From Larus michahellis (taxonomy: Eukaryota > Chordata > Aves > Charadriiformes > Laridae): a stretch of 64,000 bases of DNA. Positions within the stretch are counted from its first letter, which is position 1. Each line of letters begins with the position of its first letter. The stretch covers positions 23,413,701 through 23,477,700 of the forward strand of contig NC_133900.1 of the NCBI RefSeq assembly GCF_964199755.1, written 5' to 3'. This document shows positions 54,701 through 64,000 of this stretch, piece by piece. Made by a program: the position numbers and the translations under genes. The notes under the pieces were generated by a model. It did not search any database, was not told the origin of the DNA, and saw nothing but the letters and a program-made list of their open reading frames with translations.

Positions 54701-57700
54701 ACCAAAACTTACCCTTATTCTTCCCAGCCAGTGCATCAGCCTGTTCCCAAATATCACACGCATAGAGGATATAGGAAGTGATATTGACGTAGGAAGAGGT
54801 GATGCTTGGGATATTATAGGGAACAGTGACTGAAGAGCCAACGTTGTTGCCGCTGCAGTTGCTAGCATTCGATCCCAGCTGAGAACTCACAGAACCAGCA
54901 GGAGAGGGCATTGGAGAAAGAGGAGAAGGCATGCCTGTGCTTCTGCAGGAGAAAGAAACACCATCATAACAAGACTTTTAACTTCAGAGTTAAAAGTCTT
55001 GCCGCAAGACCATCTTATGACAGTATCATCCTGTATTGTCCAGGCCTGCAGTACAGGGTGGAGCATTGAAAACTGAGATGTGTTCAGATTGGTTTTGTGC
55101 AAGGCCAAGGTTTTTGAAGTGATTTGACAAAATAAAATGTAGGACCAGACATCAGAAAGGGCCACCCATTCAGCTTCCAAAATCTACACCTACTTGTGGA
55201 AGCCTTCACCAGATTATTTAAGTGTTTTTTGCTAATGGAGGCTTGGAGCTTTCTGACAGCTAGTCAAAGCAGCCAGGTCAGCCTACACACACTTATTTAT
55301 AGACCTAGGGAAGCTAAACAGAGTCAGCTGCCCGCCTTCCAGACACAGGCTGGCTTCATCGCACCGCTTCAGCCAACCTGATTTTAGTCACTGGTGTAAG
55401 AGGGCTTCCACCACTGCTCTTGGGAGACCATTTACTTCCCAAAAAACTATACTGTGCAAGGCAGCAGAAAAATAACTGGAATTTCAGCATCACTGTTAAA
55501 GACCAAACAACCCTCTCTCAACTGCACAGTTTAAAAGGGACAGACGTGGAGCCAGGTAGCTATCTGCCAAATGCAATTACCACAGCACGCAGAAAAACTC
55601 TTACTCAGTGTCATAAAAACACAGGCCCAGTCTGCTGGGTACCGGGCCAAACGCTGTTATGCAACAGCTTGCCCTTTGCTTTTGCTGCCACACATGCAGC
55701 AACACTACTGCAGATAACTAGAAAGGACAAAATGCTCAATAACTCACAAATTAGAAAATGAGTTTCTTTTTCTGAATTGGTGACTGAGCTAAAGAGAAGA
55801 AGACTGAAGTATCACCTCAAAGTTATGCTACCCCAGGGTGAAGGCGTAAGCCTACTGGACAGGAGCCGAGGAGATGGGGCTGGTATCCCATTAAGTCTGA
55901 AGGGTTCTCTAACAGAACAAAGATGACAACAGGGACTCTGAAAACAGCATAGTGACGATATCTTCCTTGCTCCTCTGACCCGCTTCTCAGGTGGAGTACT
56001 ACTTTGCTTGATACATGATAACTCTGGACCTCGTAACAAACAAAAAAAAGCCCTTTCCAATGAGAAAAGACAGGAAAGAGAGCGCAGAAACATACTCATG
56101 CCCCCTAACAGTATGATTTCAGGTGGCAAGGAATAGTGAGTGGTGAGGCACTCTCAAATGCAGTTTGCAACTCAAAGACTCCGGCTTCTGTTTTCACTCA
56201 CACCCTTAGAGACACATTACAACGTATGTATTTCTAAATCTTACCTTGCAACACACGGAGAAGGTGCTTGTGTTACTCTGGAAGAACTCTGCAGCGAGGA
56301 ACAGAACTCTTGTTAGGTTTGGGGTATGCAGCCAACATCAGTAACTACCACAGCCATCCAGCTGGCAACTTAGTATTATCCGTGCCCTACCTTAAAGTGG
56401 TCATTCAGAATCCTGGAATACTTGACTGCAGTATCTTTTTTGTAACGAAACATTGCCATGTGCAGAATGCACTGGCAGCGCATGCTGTGAACAGAAACAC
56501 ACCCAAGCGTCAGCGTTCACACTCGCTGCTGCCTGCTCAGCAGTCGCCAGCCTTGGGGGACAGAGGCAGGCACACATCAGCTGTACTGCAAAGTCAAGAG
56601 AGCTCAGAACTTCTCCTCCTTCTGCTCATCTTAAAAAAGAACTCAGTGAAAAAGTCACAAGGTGAAAAGAACAACCAAGGAAGGGCCACGTCTGGTGTTT
56701 TATACAAACAGGCGCCCAGCCTGTCATAGGTGCCAAAGGCTGAGTAAGCCCCTGTCCAGAAGTGCCTCAGCTATGTTCAACCACAGCTTCAGTTACACGG
56801 CTCAAACACAGGCAGCCAAATTGCACCCTTTCACCTTAGGTGAAAACCCTTATGTGCTCTCAAGTTACCAGCAGATCAAATTTTAAAGCCTGTGCCTTCC
56901 ACGGGTAGTCCCTTGTGATAATCCAGCTCACTTTAGAGATGTTCCAGTTCATTCTGAGTTTTATATTGTGGGGTTTTTTATGTTGTAGAACTCTGATTCC
57001 CAGTTAACTCTTTCCTTCGCCCCTGAAAGTAATGGGTCTTCCACTCTATCAAGTCTAAAAACAGAATAGGAAGTCACAGAAAAACAGCTACACACCATAA
57101 CACGGCAAAGATTTTTTCACGTGAAGATGCTGATGAGTCCGTAAAGGATTTCAATGTCATGATGAATCTAAGGAAACAAAATAACCAGAGTCTTGTCAGC
57201 CATCAGTGCTCTCAAGTCCCACTGTTTATGAAAAAACAGTGCATGCTGTTATCTCAAACATCGGTCCAAAAGTCAGGAAACCTGCCCTGACTTTTTAGTC
57301 CTGGCACTGAGTGCTTTGCATGATCTTGAGCAGAGGACTGTCTCTCAAAATGCCTTGTTTTCCACGCAGCAGCAACAGATGTGGCCCCTTATGTGACTCA
57401 CTCTCCTCTTACACTGATTACACTCTAACCTACAGGCCTGGGGCCCAGAACAGGTGCCCTGGCTACTAAAGGTGAAATATTCATTCGAGTCTTTCCAGAC
57501 AAGACAGACATCTTAGTGGAAATGTTTCTTTTGGCTAAAAACAAACAAGCAAATCTTTTTGAAAACTAAGCGACAACAGCATCTTGGAAATACAGTCCAT
57601 CAAGACCACAAAGCAAACAATGTAATTTATAAAGTCTGCAGTCTACCACAAAAAATCCTGACAGCTGTTTCAGCTCTAAGGCAAGAAGTCAAATCAGCTC

Positions 57701-60700
57701 TCAGAAACACATAATCTGGGATTTCAATATGAAGAAACTGATACCCATCTCTCTTCTATCCGATGTTGTGCTGCCTGTATATGTCATACTATCTACATAC
57801 ATCTACTATGGCTGTGAAACTAAACGGGGAAGGTTGCTACAAGAAACTCCAATAAAGTGTACTGGTAGAAAGACACGTGGGATAAATCAGTAAAATCTGC
57901 CTTCAATCAAGCCACAAGACCTTTGGGGCACAAACTGTTCTTCCACGCGCTATACTGTTGCTTTGGTTTCCTTAACTGAAATACTACTGAGCTCACATGC
58001 AAAAGCAACATCAGACCTGGATAAAGTAAAAACTCCTTCATGTCCTTGATTGTCATAACCAGCATCCTCTAGTGTACCCCAGCTGCAAGGCTCAACTGCT
58101 GAGGAGGACACGATGCCTACTTCTTCTGAGAAGCAATGCTGAAATATTTCAAAGGATTTGTCTCTGGTGCCTCTGGACGGTCTGTCTGTCTTGTGCTTGG
58201 ACAGCAACCCGAACTTCGCTCCATGGCGGGAATACAGAGCTGCCACGGTTGCAAACAAGCAACACAATTAACCCTTCCCCTCCACACATACTGCTGAACC
58301 ATCACACTTTGAAAGCTGCTTACTTGATGAGATCTATGGTGTCGCTGAATATGCTGTAGGCTGGTTTTGGTGCTGGTACATCTGATTCCAAGGCAATCCC
58401 ATATTCAATGAAGGAAAGGGTGGCATCTAGGTACTGAAAGGCCTTTTCAGTCTTGTCGGTCTATTGGGAAGAAAGTTCTTGTTTTTAGACTAAGACAAAA
58501 ATGACTTCTCTCAAGTGTACCCGAATTCCTTTTTTCTCCCTAGTTAGGCAAGATTTGAAGAAAAAGATGCAACTCAGGCCCTCTGGGTGATAATTAAAGG
58601 ATGTTCAGCAGAGCCCTTAATGTGGTCCCAGTCATCAGCTTTGTGTGCTCTGGCTGTTTGTGTATCTTTCTCTTGCTCAGTGTTTTCCTCAGGTAATTTA
58701 TTCTCTTCACATTTTTTGGATATTTTTGTCTAGTCTTGGAGGCCTGCCTCATAAGAGGCAGATGAGGCTTTCCCACTGCAGTATTCCCACACTTAATTTT
58801 CACAAGTAAAAGGCAAGTAGCAAATGTACATTATCTGACTGAGCCATAATTAGAAAAAAAAATATGTTCATTTACGCACACTGTTAAACTGCACACAGTG
58901 GAGAAAGCCAGTTACGTTCTGCAAAGGGCACTTCCAAGTCTTGTTCACCAGCAACACAATTACCATCAGGATCCTGACGTTCCAGAGCAAACTGTCTTAA
59001 AACTAACTGTCCCATATATCTTCCAAAGACTTTGTGACAACTCTGTAAAGCAAACAGGCCTGCTAACCTCAGACAACGTCAGTTCTGAATCCTGTTCTCT
59101 AGGCATATTCTCTAGATGCCTTTATAACAAAGGGAAATGTCTGAATATTTGTCAAATAAAGACAGCCTCCCCACATATGACTTGAACGTACTCCAAGTCT
59201 GGAATGTTATGTATGTAATGTTAGCCAGCAAATCTTACTCACATGCACGCAGGTATCAGGTCCGAGTGCAAGACCTGGTTAACATTTCTGGCACAGAGCC
59301 AAGACTCACCATCGCATCAGCTTTGTGCTTCAGCCTCTTGGCTTCTTCTATATAGTATTCCATTGGATGGTGTCTGAATTGGGGACAGACAGAGGAAAAA
59401 CAGAAAACAGAAAAAGGGCAGGATAATTACCTTCATATTTAGAGGATGCTATGAGTTCAACCATCCTGTTTTGGTAAGCCTATTACAGCCTTATCCAACA
59501 CACATTACAATTATGACAGTCACTAAATTGATGTTGTCTGCCTGTTCAGAAATACACAGTAGCTGAATGCACAGATGAAATGATTTCTTAAAAAAAAAAA
59601 TGTATGTCACAGTAACATGGAAAACTTACATTTCAAAATAAAAAAAACACTGCAAGTTAGGCTACTATGCGGCAAAGTTTACTTCTTTGCTCCCCTGGGA
59701 AGACAGCAATCATGTGATCTCCTACCATTCCTCAAGTACGATACCACAAATACATTTTGATTGAAACATCCAATAAACTTTGCAGTACCACACCCTCATC
59801 TCAGACCAAAAGGGCTTGCATTCAAGTTATTTGCTTACAAGAGATATGGTCACCAAGACTTTTACAGGTCTTGGTCTCAATCAAGACACACGTTTCTGTG
59901 CACTGGGATAATCTAGTCACTGTGCAAATGGCAACAGCCACCTGTGCGCTAACAAAACGGGCAAGTAAAGAGTCATGCCCCCTCATGTCAGTTGCCTGCC
60001 CAGCACCTTGTCACAGAGGAGTCTGCCACTTGTCAAGAATTAGACAAATCAAAACCCGCCACTTGTAGGCAGGCACGAGACACCTTCTCTGAGAGTTAAA
60101 AAGTACTTAATTTCCAGAGTAGCTCCCCCTCAAACCAAGAACTGTTGTAATGAGACCTTTACTTTGTGGTGGGTGGGCTAAGTCCCAGGTACAAGAAGGC
60201 AGTACGAGGCAGGTCTCAGACATCTCTTCCTCTCCCTTTCCACCCAAAAGAAGGGCTCATGAAGAAGCAGAAGCCAGGCTGGCTGCAGGGCCAGCCTTGC
60301 CTGGTGTCTTCAGAAAGTACAGACAAGGGCTGTAAAACAAAAACTTACTTTTCAAAGTTGAGCTGAGGTCTACTTGACTTGGAGGTACCATTTGGCAAAG
60401 AAGGCACTGGGAAAGGATTTGTGACATCCCCTACAGATCCCTGAAAAAACACACAGAGCAGAGATAAAGCTGGTTAGAGAGATACCTCTGAACCAATTCC
60501 AAAGCCTGGGTTTCCTCAATTTCAAGAGGAAACCTTTCTTCGTCCCAGGCATAGTTTATTCTCCAGGCTCTCCCCCTCTTCTTACCTCTTTCTCCAGCAC
60601 CCCCTCCAATAATGGAAATGGAAACTTGGCTTCTTACCTGGCTGCTGGGAAGGCTTAATACCATTCAAACTTTTCCCAAGCATGGCGAAATTCAGTAGCA

Positions 60701-63700
60701 GGTTTCCTTGCTCAATGGCTAAGACAGCAGTAAGGCTGCAAGCAGCACATTTTTCATGGCCACTGGCCAAGACAGGAATGGGTAATATCCATTCACACTT
60801 ATTTCCAGCTTAACCACACAGCAATTGCTGACTCTCCATTACTAACTACGCTATCAGGAAAAAGCAAGTGGTCAGAAGCCACCTAATACAGCAGGCAGAG
60901 TCTGGCTTAACACACACGACAACATCCTAGACCACACACACCCAGCCACCAGTAAACGGCAATAGAACTGAATTTTATAACTCCAAAATGCAAAGATCCA
61001 GCTGCAAGGACCATTAACAATTTTGTAAGCAAGCTAGAAAACCTTATACCCAGGTTGCAGTTAAAACCACAGGTTGCTTGTTTCCTATTTTTAAGCAATC
61101 CACTCTTTCTTTTTGTAAACACGCTTATTTTTACACCAATATATATATAGTTGCAGTTGCCTACAGTCAGAAACGGTTACTATCATAAACATGATTCTCT
61201 TGTCTTTGGTTTTTACATGGTTACGTCTTCTCACTCTGTTTCACTGGTGAAATGAAAACAGATGATGGGAAGTCAGCAGAGAAGTTACAACGCAGGCTTC
61301 GGGCTAGCAACATATGGTCAGAGACAGCCATGAAAGGGGCAAAAATGCTTCGAAGAGCTTTCTCTGGTGGCTGGTTTAGCTTCCTCTTTAATATCCTCCA
61401 AGGATGTTTCTAAAGAGAATCACACTGCACCCACGGGTTGCAGGAAGCATCCTGCCAGTGATAATGGATACCTACTTTGATGCCCTTCGACAGTTCAGCG
61501 TGATTTCTCTCCCCCTTCTTGTGCTTGGGGAACAAAGGATCCTTGTGGTTGCTCCTGTTCCTGGCATTGTTATCCATGGTAGGCAGCTCACCGGCCTCAC
61601 TTCTAGGTCTCTTTTGGGCCACCCTGGTTGACTTTGGTGCAGGATGTGCAGAAGACACAGGTGTCAGAGGCAGGGGGAGCAGGAGATCTTTCTTCTGAAT
61701 TTCAGACGAAGTTTTTGATGCTCTGGAGATGGGAAGCAAATTCAGCAATTAGTAGGAATATGGTGTACAAATAATGTAGGGATTTTCTAAAAACTTAGTT
61801 ACTTCATGTACCAATTCTGTTTAAATTTCTCTGGAAGTGTAGAGGGCACTTGTTAACATAAAGAATCTAACAAAAACAAAATGAAACTTCAGGGACTTCA
61901 TGCATTAGATACCACATCTTCAGCTGCCAACAACATACAAGAAAGTTGCTTTTCAAGTAGGAAAAAGCCTCAGGACTTGTCCTTGGAATAAAGACTTGCA
62001 ATCAGAATATCAGAATGTTGCAAAAAAAGCATCCCTTCAACACAGCCCCTTTTCACTGAAAGGGGAGAGAGGTAACTACAGGGACTAAAATCCTGGGGAC
62101 AAACCACCCAACACGGCAAATGAACTGCAGCACTGCCTCTCTCCCCCCAGTATGGTAGAAGATACCTTCTATGGTCAAAGATACTCACGCTGACACTTGA
62201 TCCTGTATGTGCTTTGACAGAATTAAACCGAGTTGTTCCTTTAAGATTTACCAGTGCAACTAGATAACACTTAGAAAGTTGAGAGGATTCAAATGAGAGA
62301 GACCTAAAATGCTGTGCTTTGTAATAGCAGAGATTGTCCCATTTAATGATACGGTGGCATAGCAGATTTCTGATCATCTGGAGTTAGGATTACAAGGGAA
62401 CTCCAGCAGCTCTAAGCAGCACCAAATAGCTCTATCCCTTGTTTCACTACCACTCGTTTACATTGTTTTTATTCAGCTTCTCAAATTTTCCCGGAAAACA
62501 CTGAACAGTGAATCCCAACTCATGGACTGCAACATCAGAAGAGGAGGAAATTAAGTGAAACCCACTGAGAAGACTGAAGCGTGACATTGCACATCTTGCT
62601 TCATTCTGCTGTGCGTGGGACAGGCCTCTCCCCTCTTCCACAACCCACTTTTCCCACGGTACAGTCCCTCCTCACTGTACACATGCTCCCCAGCTTCGCT
62701 ACCTTGGTATTGCTTCAGAGAGGACCACTTTACAAAGCACAGCAGCATCCCCTGACCTGATCCGGAGCCCTCTCTCTCCAAAAATGCATCCTATCCTTCC
62801 CACTCCAAAAGCCAGAACATGGCTAAAAGGGGTGCTCATTTTCACTGAGAAAAAGAGAGAAATGTACCCCACAATTAAAGCCCTTCCATTATGACCACAG
62901 CTGAAAAAAATCGCTTCACACAACTAAATGTTAGCCCCAACATCTCAGTGCTTTTAGAGTACGACAGTGTTTTCTCTGCAGAAAAGCAGTTTACTCATAT
63001 TGTCAGAACACAAACCTCAATGCTACATACCAATCCAAGTCAATACCTCAAATTCAAGCCACAGCGAAGCGGGAAATGAATGCAGCAGCCCATGACTGAT
63101 GCACAAGCCTCCCCTCTCAGGAACACTGCCCATCTGAAGCCATGCTCTTGGAAGTCTTTGCTCTAGCAAAGACCTAGTCAAAACGCTGGCAGTAGGCTGG
63201 TATACAAATTATGGGTTAAGTTTCAGCAGATCTACCAGAAGTGCTGCAAATGCTATGCTGGAATAAATGAGAAATTCCTGGCCATAAAGGTCACCTGAAA
63301 TTCCAGACAGAGTCATGATTCAAAAGGCACGCTGGTTGTGTGTCTGACAGGTCACATACAAAAAAAGACAAAGACAACAGGATGATTTTAGTGGAAAAGG
63401 GAAGTGTTCCCTACCCACCTATACATACAGATCTGTTTTCTGGGCTGGGCTTTGCATGTTTCACCCCTATACAAATTTGGGCCAGTCACAGCAAAAAGCC
63501 TACTGGCACTGCAGCATCTTGGTTTGGTTAGAGAAAGGGAGAGGTGCATATACATGTGCTTCCGGAGCATCTAAGTTTAGCAGCCTTGCACGGCAGCAAG
63601 GTGACAAAAGAGAGCTCTGCAATATCTATCACGTTCACCTCTGTTCTCAGCTGGGAGAAGACAGGTCCCACCTGCACAGACACCATGTGCACCAGCAGCC

Positions 63701-64000
63701 AGCAAGTGCTATTCAGAGCCTGTAAGCAGTGACAGCAAAAGCAGCTGAGGGAGCAGACAGTATCAGCATTAACACCTGACTTTTTTCTTTCATCAGGACC
63801 TGTCCAATTAAGAAAACAGCCATGATCGCCAAGTCAAAATTTAGGGACATTCAGTTACACTTAGTACAATACCCTTTCCCAAGAGGCTGCCGGAACTCTC
63901 TCTGCTGTGGACATGATTGCTCAGTCATGGGAACGAGAGTCACAACTTCCAGGCCTCGCTTTCAGTTATTTTACCTATTTGCAGTGGGAGTCTGAGCAGC
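51787..64000 (-). CDS. AFF1: AFF1 (AF4), 3' ten coding exons; 5' part outside the window
   Basis: AFF1 is a scaffold of the super elongation complex that brings P-TEFb and ELL to paused RNA polymerase II. Coding exons from 5' to 3': 63975-64000 (partial), 61476-61722, 60349-60440, 59310-59373, 58324-58460, 57096-57167, 56391-56484, 56245-56288, 54713-54942, 51787-51908; all GT/AG and in phase, 375 aa to the stop. The first part is Ser/Pro/Lys-rich and disordered. The C-terminal homology domain (dimerisation) starts at HHPMEYYIEEAKRLKHKADAM and includes FIMTLKSFTDSSASSREK and KIFAVLCMRCQ. A Ser/Pro linker (SPLSPMPSPAGS) follows, then SSYVNITSYILYACDIWEQA and the end ELVHYTRQGLQWLRLETNTP. FIM.LKSF.D, SSS.V.QAPSPC and the final TP fit AFF1 rather than AFF2, AFF3 or AFF4 as I recall them. 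The first, 26-base exon fits by phase and donor but is short. The rest is secure. Confidence 0.93.
54970..55001 (-). repeat. Perfect 14-bp stem, 4-base loop hairpin in an AFF1 intron
   Basis: CAAGACTTTTAACT, loop TCAG, then its exact reverse complement. In the AFF1 transcript it lies 27 bases upstream of the 3' splice site of the exon at 54713-54942. The arm contains TTTTAAC, a good branch-point match, about 47 bases before the AG. A third block, GCAAGAC (55004-55010), can pair with the same arm instead. Confidence 0.85.

Noticed and set aside
62189-62238. Possible extra AFF1 exon on the minus strand with a strong GTGAGT donor
   Set aside because: Its acceptor (TTAAAG) has a poor pyrimidine tract, and its phase does not fit between the exons at 63975-64000 and 61476-61722, which join in phase without it. 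I recall no matching AFF1 sequence.

Overview
This window is vertebrate nuclear DNA, most likely from a bird. The genes are split into many short exons with GT/AG splice sites. Three GC-rich, CpG-dense promoters sit in otherwise AT-rich DNA. The only dispersed repeats I recognise are two 3' ends of CR1 LINEs, the typical LINE of birds and other sauropsids. I translated the exons by eye and identified proteins from memory of the human families; no search was run.

Layout from left to right. BBS7 (+, 733-20866, 19 coding exons, 716 aa) is a ciliary BBSome subunit with an RFX X-box in its CpG promoter. CCNA2 (+, 21614-27029, 8 coding exons, 406 aa) is cyclin A2; it starts about 750 bp after the BBS7 stop and keeps the CDE/CHR cell-cycle promoter module. 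EXOSC9 (-, 30630-35852, 12 coding exons, 441 aa) is an RNA exosome core subunit, convergent with CCNA2. A broken fragment of KLHL8 (+, 39155-39811) keeps only its last two coding exons. About 12 kb then holds no recognised coding sequence except, at its right end, the probable long 3' UTR of AFF1. The last ten coding exons of AFF1 (-, 51787 to the right edge) encode the C-terminal homology domain of a super elongation complex scaffold.

The genes are not one pathway: BBS7 serves cilia, CCNA2 the S/G2 cell cycle, EXOSC9 RNA decay and AFF1 transcription elongation. As I remember the human map, BBS7-CCNA2-EXOSC9 lies at 4q27 and KLHL8-AFF1 at 4q21-22, each with the relative orientation seen here. 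The window therefore appears to span a junction between two ancestral segments, between about 35.9 and 39.1 kb, where the KLHL8 remnant and a decayed 139-bp tandem repeat lie. This junction is the most interesting part of the window. I saw no viral element, CRISPR array or prokaryotic feature, and no wholly new system.
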